From an uncultured Prevotellaceae bacterium (GTDB lineage: Bacteria; Bacteroidota; Bacteroidia; Bacteroidales; Muribaculaceae), in contig ONEL01000004.1 in NCBI GenBank assembly GCA_900316835.1, positions 136,419 to 182,496 of the forward strand: a stretch of DNA of 46,078 nucleotides. Direction: 5' to 3'. Positions 1 to 8,822 of this stretch are shown piece by piece. Both the position numbers and the translations under genes were made by a program. The notes below the pieces were generated by a model. The model was not told the origin of the DNA. It did not search any database and saw only the letters and a list, made by a program, of their open reading frames with translations. Numbering within the stretch: the stretch's first letter is position 1; the number at the start of each line of letters is the position of its first letter.

Positions 1-120
1 GTTTACCACCAAGCTGCGAACCCCGTTGGGGTTCTTGCATGGTGTTACTAATGATTCGGCTCTTCGAGCCTTTTGACCTCTTCGAGGTTATGACCTGGAA
101 TTTTGCAACACCCTCTCAGC
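1..120 (-). other. cluster of three small hairpins downstream of the first operon
   Basis: No gene is supported here. Three perfect or near-perfect short hairpins follow one another: 18-34 (7-bp stem, 3-nt loop), 58-70 (5-bp stem, loop TTC) and 75-89 (5-6-bp stem, loop TTC). Read on the minus strand, in the direction of the upstream operon, two of the loops are GAA. The array starts right after the stop codon at 121 and may act as a 3' RNA structure, a processing site or a REP-like repeat. No clear T-tract marks it as a simple terminator. The element may continue past the left edge of the window. Confidence 0.45.
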
Positions 121-1107
121 TCATTTCAAGATGAGGCGGAACGACATGTCCTCGCTGGCTCCGCCATTAAACTCGATGTCGTTGAAGTCGCGCTTGGTCA
201 CTGTGCATCGCGAGGCTACTGCCGAACAGCTGCCACCACGACGAACAAGACCATAGGCGCTAGCCGTGGGCGACCCTACCGGGTCGACCTCGCCACTGGT
301 AGCCCACGAGTAGTTGACTGAGAAATTATCGGTAGTTGCCTCAAACGCGTTACCACTCATGTCGTAGATGCCGAGTTCATTAGGAGCTTTGAGCTTCACA
401 TCTTGAACAAGGTTGCCACTATTGACCGAGTACCAAGCCACATCGTTGATATTGTTACTACCCGCATAGGTATATCCCTTGCTTTTCACACCGCCACGAG
501 CTGCCCATTCCCATTGAGCCTCGGTGGGAAGCACGAAGTTCATCTCAGCATCCAGTGCACCGATATTGTGCAAATAATCATTTAGAGCGGTGATAAACTG
601 TAGCACCTCGTTGTACTGCTGTCCGTTGCAAGGTTTCAAATCTCCCACCGTGGCAAAGTAGTTAAAGTTGGGGAACAAAGCTTTCCACAAAGCTTGTGTA
701 CACTCAGTCTCGGCAATGTAGAAATCGGTGAGTGTGACACTGTGAGCAGGACTCTCGGACTCGACATCGTCATTTCCCATCACAAAAGTTCCACCCTTGA
801 CATATATCATGCGCATTACCACTCCATTGACCGTAAAGTCGATATATTCAGGAGGCTCTTGCGAAGGGCCATACAGTATAATATTATAAACAGCAGTGAC
901 ATCACTACCTGTGATTTCACCATCGCCATTTTGGTCCCCATTTACAATAGCGCTAGCGTCATTATAGAGGATGTAATTATAGAGAGCGGTCACGTCGCTA
1001 CCCGTGCACTCGTTATCGCCGTTTACATCGCCAATCACGGCAGCAAGAGATGTCGAAAATCCCATTGTCGCCATAATTATTGCAAAAAATAATTTCCTCA
1101 TCATCAC
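121..1107 (-). CDS. secreted SUMF1/FGE-like protein with N-terminal dockerin-like repeats
   Basis: 328 residues. An N-terminal signal peptide (about residues 1-23) is followed by two calcium-loop-like repeats, GDVNGDNECTGSDV and GDQNGDGEITGSDV, each followed by an 'ALYNYILY/AVYNIILY' helix. This is the layout of a type I dockerin pair. Residues about 90-328 form a formylglycine-generating-enzyme-like (SUMF1) domain, with a 'GGTFVMG' start, 'LPTEAQWEWAARGG', 'DMSGNAFE' and 'RRGGSC...SFRLI'. The two active-site cysteines of true FGE do not line up clearly, so a binding or structural role is more likely than sulfatase maturation. It is the last gene of the minus-strand operon, 2 nt after the preceding stop. 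Three consecutive Met codons make the exact start uncertain by two residues. Confidence 0.8.
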   Translation of the reverse strand: MMMRKLFFAIIMATMGFSTSLAAVIGDVNGDNECTGSDVTALYNYILYNDASAIVNGDQNGDGEITGSDVTAVYNIILYGPSQEPPEYIDFTVNGVVMRMIYVKGGTFVMGNDDVESESPAHSVTLTDFYIAETECTQALWKALFPNFNYFATVGDLKPCNGQQYNEVLQFITALNDYLHNIGALDAEMNFVLPTEAQWEWAARGGVKSKGYTYAGSNNINDVAWYSVNSGNLVQDVKLKAPNELGIYDMSGNAFEATTDNFSVNYSWATSGEVDPVGSPTASAYGLVRRGGSCSAVASRCTVTKRDFNDIEFNGGASEDMSFRLILK

Positions 1108-1109
1108 TA

Positions 1110-2366
1110 TTATCGAACGATAAATTTGCGACCATTCTGGATGTAGATGCCTGCCGGTAATGTTCCGCGCATCTCGCGACCCATGAGATTATAAACAGGG
1201 CTCTCTTTCACGATGGGATCTACTTCTAGACTAGTGATAGCCGTGTTGATTTTCACACTTGTGAGATAAATTTGATAAGCCAAGCCATTCCAAGAGAAGA
1301 TACCCGTAATGTCGCATTTCTCTCCATTCTCGGGCATCACGAAATCTAGAGGCAAATAGCCAAGCATATCGTTAACGCGCACCTGCTCCCCATCGGCTTC
1401 AGCCACATAGAAACGACCATTCTTAGTTATTGACACATTTCTTAGAGAGATAAGCTTAGAGAAGTTGGCATCGTTGAGCAATTCGGGCATTGTAAACTCG
1501 GTGGGTTGCAACTCGTTGCCACGAGTCATCGTGTAGGTGTCGGCGCTAGTCAGGACATCGTTAGTAGCTTGAGGGCGTTCACGTCCAGGCACGTCGTCGC
1601 TGGGGTCATCATCGTAGTAGAACTGTCCACGTTTCACATAGATGTAGCCATTGAGTATATCCCCCCTCAGCAAATCAAGGTTTAAGCCATCAAACTCCAC
1701 AGCTCCTGTCGCATCCTCAACATAGGCGGCGCTCCAGTCCACGCCATTGACTTGAGCATTGTTGAGAGCAAGCTTAGCAAGCGTACCCACCTCAAGTGCG
1801 TTGAACTCTGCAATAGAGCCCACCTCAACATAGGTAGTGGCAAGTGGAGTGTAAGTGTCATCGTTAGCGTCGTCGGTAGTAACAACCATTGTTAGCAGGA
1901 GCGACTGAGTATTATACTCGTTGGCAGCATTCTCATTATCAAAAGTGATGGCAGTGGAATTGCCAGTCCACACATAGTTATTGGCATCAAGAGATCCGTT
2001 TCCGGCTTGTGCTTCAAGGAAGAACTTATAGTTTTGCACAGTAAAAGTGATGCCAGTGATAGCACGACCTTCATCGGCTGTAATGGTGATTTTTCCGCCC
2101 ACTTGCAAATAGGTCACACCAGCATTAGTGCGCCACATGCGATTAGTTTTGGCACCATCGACCGCAGTCATTACCACATCACCCTGTCGTAGCTCTTGCC
2201 CACTGATAACTCCCTTAGTGGCATCTTCCCAGTCGGCAGGAGTAGCCACTTCAAGGTTGAGGTTGTTAGCGGCAAAGTCATACACGTTTTCTTGAGTTGT
2301 GGCATTAGCAGCAAGTTGCCCGCCACACAATAGCGCAAGAGCGCCAATTTTAGTAATAAAGTTCAT
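1110..2366 (-). CDS. secreted OB-like protein with C-terminal sorting-type tail
   Basis: 418 residues with a clear signal peptide (about 1-22, 'LALLCGGQLAANA'). The N-terminal half is beta-rich and resembles the repeated beta-sandwich regions of Bacteroidales surface proteins ('GKITITADEGRAITGITFTV'). The middle part ('VGSIAEFNALEVGTLAKLAL...YVEDATGAVEF') has the look of an OB-fold domain of the type found in Bacteroidota exported nucleases, but no nuclease motif is visible. The last 25 residues contain 'YNLMGREMRGTLPAGIYI', a pattern common at the C-termini of exported Bacteroidales proteins. It sits between the DUF4876-like lipoprotein and the SUMF1 protein on the same strand. The exact function is unknown. 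Confidence 0.75.
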   Translation of the reverse strand: MNFITKIGALALLCGGQLAANATTQENVYDFAANNLNLEVATPADWEDATKGVISGQELRQGDVVMTAVDGAKTNRMWRTNAGVTYLQVGGKITITADEGRAITGITFTVQNYKFFLEAQAGNGSLDANNYVWTGNSTAITFDNENAANEYNTQSLLLTMVVTTDDANDDTYTPLATTYVEVGSIAEFNALEVGTLAKLALNNAQVNGVDWSAAYVEDATGAVEFDGLNLDLLRGDILNGYIYVKRGQFYYDDDPSDDVPGRERPQATNDVLTSADTYTMTRGNELQPTEFTMPELLNDANFSKLISLRNVSITKNGRFYVAEADGEQVRVNDMLGYLPLDFVMPENGEKCDITGIFSWNGLAYQIYLTSVKINTAITSLEVDPIVKESPVYNLMGREMRGTLPAGIYIQNGRKFIVR

Positions 2367-2419
2367 AAAGTTTAATAAATTTTGATATTAATATAAAGTA
2401 AAAAAAGTTGTCATATATA

Positions 2420-3646
2420 TTAGTGCGCCATTGAAGGTTGCTGCCGTGGCATGAAGTCGGCGGTGGAATTATTAGAGTCCACCAGTTTTCCTGTAGCATC
2501 GCGCTTGCGCACTACCGACAAGCCATAGCGCGTCTTATCACTAGCAGTCTCGGCACAATAAGTCCAGCCTGAATCAAGTGTGGGCGACACCACGTTCCAA
2601 GCCCAGTCGCTTTTTATCGCCAGGTTCACCATGTCTATGACCCACGTGTTAGGAATAAAATAAGCATCGCCATTGCTCTGATAGGTTCCCCATGCGGCGT
2701 TCACGATATAGGTAAACTTGTAATAATTATCACTGATGAAGGTATCAAAATTGCTGTGTACTCTCACCAAGCCATAAGACTTATTTCCCTTGTTGTGAAG
2801 CATGGCATAACTCCACATGTCGTTGTACCACTTGATGAGATTAGGGACACCAGGATTATCTTCATCGACAAACTCGGCATTTGTGCTCTCGTCATAGAAT
2901 TCAAAGTCGGCACCACTCAAGTCGAAGGAGTTAGAGTTAATCGCTGTGTGATTCTTAGCGTTGAAAGCGATGAGCAATGACTCACCTGGCTCAACCGGCA
3001 CACTAGTACCAGTGCCAGGAATGAGATACATCCAGCTAATGGATATTGCCTCCCTAATCAAGTTAGGCGTTAGCTCCCACTGAGTGTCGGGCTGGAACTT
3101 CGATTCCACAATAGCTAGGCTGTCGGCATAGATGAGATGGTCGCTATTGTTAGTGATTTTAATGTATTGATCATCATTATAGGGTCGCTGAGTGGTGGGA
3201 TAGGTACTCGAAGTGAAAAAGATTTCCTCAATCACTAGCCCTTCCTCGGCATTATAGTTGTTTAAAAAGAGCCTTACCATAGATGTGGCGGCATTGCCGG
3301 CAGTAACATTCACTCCACTCGCCTGCGACCTTACCATGGCTGATGTTGTGCTTTCACCCACCGTGTAATTCATTTTTCCGGTTACAGTGATGTTATATCT
3401 CCCCTCGGGGAGGACTACTGTGGTCACATAGCTATCACCATCGGGCTTAAAATCACTAATTTCGTAAGTTTTCAAGTTCTCAACATTTACAATCCACGCT
3501 GTCATTTCACTCAATTTAGGATTGCTGATATTGATGGGTAAGTCAATATAGACGCGCAAAGGGGCGTCGTTCACAATCTCCTTCTCATCACATGCGGTGA
3601 GCCCAATTAACGAAACTGCTATTATTAAAAGAATAATTTTTTTCAT
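2420..3646 (-). CDS. DUF4876-like lipoprotein
   Basis: 408 residues. The N-terminus has a lipoprotein signal with the lipobox around 'GLTAC', so the mature protein is probably lipid-anchored in the outer membrane. Residues about 25-130 form a beta-sandwich-like domain ending in 'SMVRLFLN'. The following part ('LVIEEIFFTSS...YIKITNNSDHLIYADSLAI') resembles a lamin-tail-type beta fold. The overall pattern fits the DUF4876 proteins found beside TonB-dependent receptors in Bacteroidales. The N-terminal domain is related to the whole of the 128-residue lipoprotein encoded at 5205-5591. It lies 25 bp after the DUF6850-like gene and is probably co-transcribed with it. A role in substrate capture for the receptor is inference. 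Confidence 0.75.
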   Translation of the reverse strand: MKKIILLIIAVSLIGLTACDEKEIVNDAPLRVYIDLPINISNPKLSEMTAWIVNVENLKTYEISDFKPDGDSYVTTVVLPEGRYNITVTGKMNYTVGESTTSAMVRSQASGVNVTAGNAATSMVRLFLNNYNAEEGLVIEEIFFTSSTYPTTQRPYNDDQYIKITNNSDHLIYADSLAIVESKFQPDTQWELTPNLIREAISISWMYLIPGTGTSVPVEPGESLLIAFNAKNHTAINSNSFDLSGADFEFYDESTNAEFVDEDNPGVPNLIKWYNDMWSYAMLHNKGNKSYGLVRVHSNFDTFISDNYYKFTYIVNAAWGTYQSNGDAYFIPNTWVIDMVNLAIKSDWAWNVVSPTLDSGWTYCAETASDKTRYGLSVVRKRDATGKLVDSNNSTADFMPRQQPSMAH

Positions 3647-3671
3647 TGTTCAAATAAAAACATCAAGAAAA

Positions 3672-5198
3672 TTATAAATTAACACCTATCGCAAAAATCA
3701 AACTATGTTGATATTCACGCTGTGTGCAACGAGTGAAGCCATAGCCAGCCTCCGCAAAGATAGAATAGCGCGACCTAGAAAAATGATAGTCGGTCCTGAG
3801 TCGTGCATCGGCGGTAAAATAGTCGGCACTCAAGAAGTTGAAGTTGTGAGTGAGCATGTCGATGAAGTGGGGCTCCATGTCGGCGAGTGGCAATACCAGC
3901 TTTCTACTGGTGTTGCCATAATATCCTGTGGCAGCCACAGCGGTAATTGACCACGCTCTAGCCACAGCTGCTATCACCTGCCCTTCAAGGTTGCCATAGA
4001 CGCAACCATATTTCATCTCACGATGTGGGAACACAAATTCCTGGCTATTATTGCAATAGCCACACTGTGCCTTCACATTCCACTCTATCTCGCCCTGTTG
4101 ATTTCCCAGCATAGCCTGCAATGATGAGTTAAAGATGTTATTCTTATACATTGTGAGATGTGCAATAACAGGATAAATTTGCGAAGATGAGGTTCCGGCA
4201 AGATGCTGGTCGCTGGTGCGACGATTATAACTAAAATTAGCCCACATAGCAAAATCAAGCCTGTTAAACTGCTGCTTATACCCTACTCTTGCTCCCCACT
4301 CCTTGTTGTAGAGAGTTGTTAATGGCAGCGAATTCAGCATTCTTGCCACACGCTTGTAGCTGTGCTGAGCAATCCCAATCGTTGAAAACACGCCACTAGC
4401 GCCAGCTGGCAATAAGTCGGCTTGCAATTTCACGCCTCCACCTTTGAAATACAGGTCATTTATATCGCCCGAGAAGCGAGTGTAGGTCGTTCCCAAGCCC
4501 ATAAGTTGGAATTCAGGAATGCTTCCCAGTGGTTTATAGAAGTCAACACTATTGGTTTGGCGATAAATGTTTCCTTCCACGCCTAAAGCAAGATGATAAT
4601 CGCCCACCATTGTCGATGCCCCAGCACGCAATGTGAGGTCGGAGACAATGCTTCTCATGCGCGGGTCCACCTTGCGATATTCCTGCTCAGCCCTGAACTT
4701 CAACTCACCTCCCACATGCCAGCGCTTAATAGCTCTAGAATATCCGCCCTCGAGCACATATTGCTCCCGTCGCGTATTGCCGCCCACAGTGTCGCCAAGC
4801 ACATCAGGCTCAAGCAAATCATAGTCGGCAACCGAGTTCCACTTGATGCCCCGCATCTTACCAGTCATGTAAGAAGCCTTCCCCCACACGGCACTGTGTT
4901 GCGAAAGCCGCAAGAAGCTAGTAGCTTTTATTGACGCCAGCATGTGTCCTGTTCCTTTTTGCAGCACATGAGGCTTCGACTTGTTGCTCCAGTCGGTTCC
5001 AAGGCTGAACTGCGTGAGCGATGTGGCATGAGCCATCTCCATTAGTGCCGGATTATTCCATGCCGTAGCAAGCACCTCGTTCTTCAACGACAAGTGCTCA
5101 GCCACAGCAATATGCTTAGTTAGCACGCTATCGCCATCCTGCGCCCATACGGCAACAGGCAAGGCAAGAAACGCCAGTATAATAGTAATATATTTCAT
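3672..5198 (-). CDS. DUF6850-like outer-membrane beta-barrel protein
   Basis: 508 residues with a signal peptide (residues 1-19, ending 'VAVWAQ'). After residue 40 the sequence consists of many alternating polar/apolar strands with aromatic girdles, and it ends in an aromatic/hydrophobic strand ('HSLIFAIGVNL'), as expected for a beta-barrel. Length and position between two lipoproteins and a TonB-dependent receptor match the DUF6850 barrel family. Each intergenic gap is short (6 bp from the preceding stop, 25 bp to the next start), so it belongs to the receptor operon. The transported or bound ligand cannot be read from the sequence. Confidence 0.7.
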   Translation of the reverse strand: MKYITIILAFLALPVAVWAQDGDSVLTKHIAVAEHLSLKNEVLATAWNNPALMEMAHATSLTQFSLGTDWSNKSKPHVLQKGTGHMLASIKATSFLRLSQHSAVWGKASYMTGKMRGIKWNSVADYDLLEPDVLGDTVGGNTRREQYVLEGGYSRAIKRWHVGGELKFRAEQEYRKVDPRMRSIVSDLTLRAGASTMVGDYHLALGVEGNIYRQTNSVDFYKPLGSIPEFQLMGLGTTYTRFSGDINDLYFKGGGVKLQADLLPAGASGVFSTIGIAQHSYKRVARMLNSLPLTTLYNKEWGARVGYKQQFNRLDFAMWANFSYNRRTSDQHLAGTSSSQIYPVIAHLTMYKNNIFNSSLQAMLGNQQGEIEWNVKAQCGYCNNSQEFVFPHREMKYGCVYGNLEGQVIAAVARAWSITAVAATGYYGNTSRKLVLPLADMEPHFIDMLTHNFNFLSADYFTADARLRTDYHFSRSRYSIFAEAGYGFTRCTQREYQHSLIFAIGVNL

Positions 5199-5204
5199 AG
5201 TTTC

Positions 5205-5591
5205 CTAATCCATTAGTATCATTTCAAGAGTGACAACAGCGTCCTGCTGACCAACAAATGAGACATATTCGCTCTGCGCCCTGAATTGTCGCATCGTCAC
5301 TTGTCCACTCTCGTTTTTATACTTAACAATACCCTCAACATTAATGGAGTAAGCCCCACGCATAATGTCATTTATCATGATTGTTCCTGTTGTTTTTCCC
5401 GCATTGTTCACCACTTCTCGGCTATTGAGATTAGTCATGGTAAGAGAATACTGAATAATTTCCACCTCACCCTCGACAGGCATGGTGAGTTCTATGCCAG
5501 CCGTTGTGGTGTAGAAATCGTGGTCGCTGTGGCATGAAGCCGTCACAGCGATTATCATGCACACAAATAAGTATAGGGAAATCTTTTTCAT
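5205..5591 (-). CDS. small lipoprotein related to the DUF4876 N-terminal domain
   Basis: 128 residues. The signal peptide ends in the lipobox 'VTASC', giving a mature lipoprotein of about 108 residues. The body ('MRGAYSINVEGIVKY...') aligns by eye with residues about 80-140 of the DUF4876-like protein two genes downstream ('PEGRYNITVTGKMNY...'), so it looks like a stand-alone copy of that domain. The start codon overlaps the receptor stop codon as ATGA (5588-5591), which indicates translational coupling to the TonB-dependent receptor. It may form part of the extracellular lid or ligand-binding complex. That role is inference. Confidence 0.75.
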   Translation of the reverse strand: MKKISLYLFVCMIIAVTASCHSDHDFYTTTAGIELTMPVEGEVEIIQYSLTMTNLNSREVVNNAGKTTGTIMINDIMRGAYSINVEGIVKYKNESGQVTMRQFRAQSEYVSFVGQQDAVVTLEMILMD

Positions 5592-8335
5592 AGTTTTATA
5601 TTCATTTCTAAGCCAAAGTAGGGAGTAACATGTCGCCTGATGGTGACGCCATCTCGTTCATAACTAGGAGTGTAGTCCCATATTTTGTTACAAAACATGG
5701 CTATATTAAGATGATCATTAAAGAATTTCTTAGTAACCTTGAGATTGACATTCATTGAGAATGGCACCTTAAACAAGTCGTACATCGACTCGGTGTTATT
5801 CCTTATCAAGTAACGCAGGAAAGTGTCGTCGGCAAGCTCGGGCGTCCATGCGTGTAAATTACCATCAATGTCCATGTATCGCACTGGATAGTTGCTAATG
5901 GGGAGCCGTTGGTTGGAGGTAAACCACAAACATTGCGCCGAGATGGAGAAACCCAGTTTAAGGCGTGGAATATCGGTATCGACAGTGAAATTAGTGTTTA
6001 CCGTCTCATCTACCCAACCCTCAATATCTTGATAAATCCCCACATAGGGCACTTGTTTATTACCCACCACCTGCGAGGGTCGTTCCATTAGCGAAACCGA
6101 ATTACGATGAATAGTCTTAAACCAAGCCCCGGTGATGGTGAGGCGCGTGTGCAATTTTTCAAACCGCCGTGAAGCTAGGCTATACTCTATGCCCTCTTTC
6201 CTTGTTTGGCTGCCATTAGAATACTGCGTGTGCGCCACCAGTTCGTTAGTCAACTGATAGGGCAAACCGTCGATTGCCGGTGGAGCAGTGATGCTAGAGC
6301 CGTCGATGCCCGATGCGTCGTATTGCTTGTACTGATAAGGCGCATAGATTGCCACTGAGCGAAATCCCGAAGTCATATTCTCACGGAAGTAGGTAACCGA
6401 CAGTCTATTGCCGGCAATGCAAATATCGGCATTCACCTCCCACTTTAAGTTCCTTGCCGCCCTTAGCTCATAATTAGTGGGATCGATAACATAGGTCATG
6501 ATGTTAATGCGCTTGTAGGCTTCGACGGGATGATAGTAATTTAGCTGCACTAGGTCTACATAGCATGGCTCAGGATAAAGTTGCTCGATAGTTGGCATCT
6601 TAGTGTGATTGCCAACGCCCCCCGTCAACTTGATATAGGACACCCTATCACCAACAGTAAATTGCGGGAAAGTCCATGCCACATTAACACGAGGGTCCCA
6701 GTAGCAACGTCCATGCAAGGTGTAGTCCCCGCTAATGTTTAGTAGTTGCACTGTCCTAATGCCAGCCACCACCTCAAGCGTGTTACCTCCCAGCAAGCTG
6801 GTTTTCAAGCTTTCCTCGGCATATAGCGAGAGCGTGTGCCTGGCGGGGATATTAGCTAGGTTGCGCGGTCGGCCACTCATTCCTGGATATAATGGCCTGG
6901 TGATGTCAAATATCTGTCCATTACCATAGTTCTTATCCATGTTCCAGTCGGCACCAATCATGAGAGAGTTGCTCAGTCGTGCCGATGGCACTTGAAACCT
7001 GGCGTTAAGCTTGAGAAACATGTTAAAGGGTCGTCCTTCAACACGATGCTTAGCTGTGTAAGTGTAAGGTAAAATCACGGCATCGTTCTCACCGGTAGCG
7101 AGCGATGTGGCAGCAATCGTGGCCCGTCGCAGTTGAATCAATTTCTCCCGCTCTATCACATCACCCTCGATTGAAGTTGAGAAGGTTGCATTAAGAGTCT
7201 TAAACCATGAAGTGGAATTGACCGCCTTAAGGTTTAACGAACTTGCTAGAGCAAAACGATTATAAGCCGACTTGTAGGAATCGACAGCCCCCTCGTTGAG
7301 CTCGGGGTCGGTCTTGTCGTTATCAAACGACCCCGTGTAGTCAAAACTGGCGTTGAGCGATGATTTAATCTTGTCTCCAGTCCAAGCCTTAAGCAATCGC
7401 GACGACAAGGTGACGCGCTTGTAGTTCTCCAGCACATTGCGCGGGTCGTTGCGGGAGTCGAGATAGTCGGCATTAAAATTTAGCGAAAGCTGCTGCTGTT
7501 CCCACTGCAGACCTTTAGCGATGTAGAAGAGCACGCTAGCCATGTCGGCTTTTAGACGTGCGTCCAGGTCGTGACCACCATGCTTGCGTTCTATCTTCAC
7601 CAGTCCGCTAGTGAGATCGCCATATTCCACCGAGGGAATTCCCCTAACAATCTCCACCCGCTCGATGTCGTCGGTGGAAATAGTGCGCATGTCCACACCG
7701 CGGTTAGTAAAATCTCGTTTTAGAGACTGCGAGTCGGTAGCTCCGCTCACGCTTTGCATGCCGGCATTGGTTGAGATGGGAGCTCCGTCGATGACGAAAC
7801 TTGTTCCCAGCGACGATGTGCTGTAGTTGTCGCCAGCGTTTCCCGCCTCACGCAAGGCGATTGCGTTAGGACTGTTCAAGTGTGGATCGGTGGCACGCCC
7901 GCCAGGAATCAGTTCCAAGATATCGCCAAAACTTGATGGTTGCAAGTGATCCATAGCATGCCTAGCGATAATCGACGAGCTGGTGGGCCTTGTCGACTCC
8001 TGCGCCGTGACCACGACCTCACCCAGTGCGTTGAGCTGAGATTCAATATATATCACACCCTCGTGTGGAATATCATTGCTAGCAGTCACCAGTGGCTTAT
8101 ATCCCACAGCTTTAATTTCAATCTTAGCACCGCCGGCCGGGACGCTGACGGAGAACCTGCCGTCAATATCGGTGACAGCGACAACGGTCTTTGAGCCCAC
8201 GATATTGACTGTTGCACCAATGACAGCTTCGCCATTAGCTTTATCCTTCACAAAGCCAACTACCAGATGTGCTTGCACAAAAACTGAGTGCACAAGCATC
8301 AATAACATTACAAATACTACCCTTTTAACATCCAT
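5588..8335 (-). CDS. TonB-dependent outer-membrane receptor
   Basis: 915 residues from the chosen start. The start at 8335 is preferred over the longer open frame to 8497 because it is followed at once by a signal peptide (MDVKRVVFVMLLMLVHSVF...AH). Next come a carboxypeptidase-regulatory-like domain ('VVGFVKDKANGEAVIGATVNI', 'TDIDGRFSV'), a plug domain ('FGDILELIPGG', 'VIDGAPIS', 'RVEIVRGIPSVEYGDLTSG') and a 22-strand-type barrel ending in 'YFGLEMNIKL'. It imports a ligand across the outer membrane using TonB energy. It leads an operon with the small lipoprotein, the DUF6850-like and the DUF4876-like genes. No SusD partner is present, so glycan uptake is not implied. A weak promoter-like TATTTTTTG lies near 8392-8400; spacing is imperfect. 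Confidence 0.93.
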   Translation of the reverse strand: MDVKRVVFVMLLMLVHSVFVQAHLVVGFVKDKANGEAVIGATVNIVGSKTVVAVTDIDGRFSVSVPAGGAKIEIKAVGYKPLVTASNDIPHEGVIYIESQLNALGEVVVTAQESTRPTSSSIIARHAMDHLQPSSFGDILELIPGGRATDPHLNSPNAIALREAGNAGDNYSTSSLGTSFVIDGAPISTNAGMQSVSGATDSQSLKRDFTNRGVDMRTISTDDIERVEIVRGIPSVEYGDLTSGLVKIERKHGGHDLDARLKADMASVLFYIAKGLQWEQQQLSLNFNADYLDSRNDPRNVLENYKRVTLSSRLLKAWTGDKIKSSLNASFDYTGSFDNDKTDPELNEGAVDSYKSAYNRFALASSLNLKAVNSTSWFKTLNATFSTSIEGDVIEREKLIQLRRATIAATSLATGENDAVILPYTYTAKHRVEGRPFNMFLKLNARFQVPSARLSNSLMIGADWNMDKNYGNGQIFDITRPLYPGMSGRPRNLANIPARHTLSLYAEESLKTSLLGGNTLEVVAGIRTVQLLNISGDYTLHGRCYWDPRVNVAWTFPQFTVGDRVSYIKLTGGVGNHTKMPTIEQLYPEPCYVDLVQLNYYHPVEAYKRINIMTYVIDPTNYELRAARNLKWEVNADICIAGNRLSVTYFRENMTSGFRSVAIYAPYQYKQYDASGIDGSSITAPPAIDGLPYQLTNELVAHTQYSNGSQTRKEGIEYSLASRRFEKLHTRLTITGAWFKTIHRNSVSLMERPSQVVGNKQVPYVGIYQDIEGWVDETVNTNFTVDTDIPRLKLGFSISAQCLWFTSNQRLPISNYPVRYMDIDGNLHAWTPELADDTFLRYLIRNNTESMYDLFKVPFSMNVNLKVTKKFFNDHLNIAMFCNKIWDYTPSYERDGVTIRRHVTPYFGLEMNIKL

Positions 8336-8440
8336 TGTTTGCCATGATTTGAACGTGCAAAATTCGGTGTTTTCACACACCTTCACAATACCAAAAAATA
8401 GTGATATTGCATGTTCACAATAACAACAATATAGCACTTT

Positions 8441-8500
8441 TGCGGCGATGTAGCTCCACCGCCACCCCACCCTTGTCGAAATGGTCATGGCAGCCACTCG
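8441..8500 (-). pseudogene. possible relic of an M16 peptidase segment upstream of the receptor
   Basis: The 19 bases at 8441-8459 are identical to 17401-17419, inside the intact M16 peptidase gene. Translated on the minus strand, the segment reads 'STRVGWRWSYIAA' against 'TTRAGVLWSYIAA' in the intact protein (9 of 13 identical, same frame relation). The similarity fades on both sides. This is either a decayed fragment of a second M16 gene or a small duplicated patch. The rest of 8336-8822 holds only AT-rich spacer and a terminator. Confidence 0.35.
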
Positions 8501-8633
8501 CCGGTTCCAACGATTGATAGCACTCTAGAAACATAAAATGTCCTCAAGGATTGAAATCTTTGAGGATAATTTCGTTCTCTATTAAGTCTAAATCATTAGT
8601 ATGACTAAAGTTAGTTTCTTATATTGAATAAAA

Positions 8634-8674
8634 CAAGAAAAAAATAAAAATTCGTTCAATACTATTGAATGAAT
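8634..8674 (-). terminator. Rho-independent terminator of the 8823-9428 gene
   Basis: An 11-bp imperfect inverted repeat (8650-8660 with 8664-8674, one mismatch, 3-nt loop) is followed on the minus strand by a run rich in T (8634-8649). It lies about 150 bp downstream of the stop codon at 8823. Confidence 0.6.
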
Positions 8675-8822
8675 TTACATTAATTCTTTCAGCCCCGTTG
8701 AATGGATTATTATTTTCAATTATACTAGAGATTCATTGATAACACACATGTCTTTTTCAATGTCGCAAATATAGTTGGAAAGATTTGAGAATTTATGTCC
8801 TTCACAAGATATTATTAAGAGA

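Noticed and set aside
8336..8497. N-terminal extension of the TonB-dependent receptor
   Set aside because: It would bury the signal peptide at residue 55; the added part is better explained as leader plus the M16-like relic.
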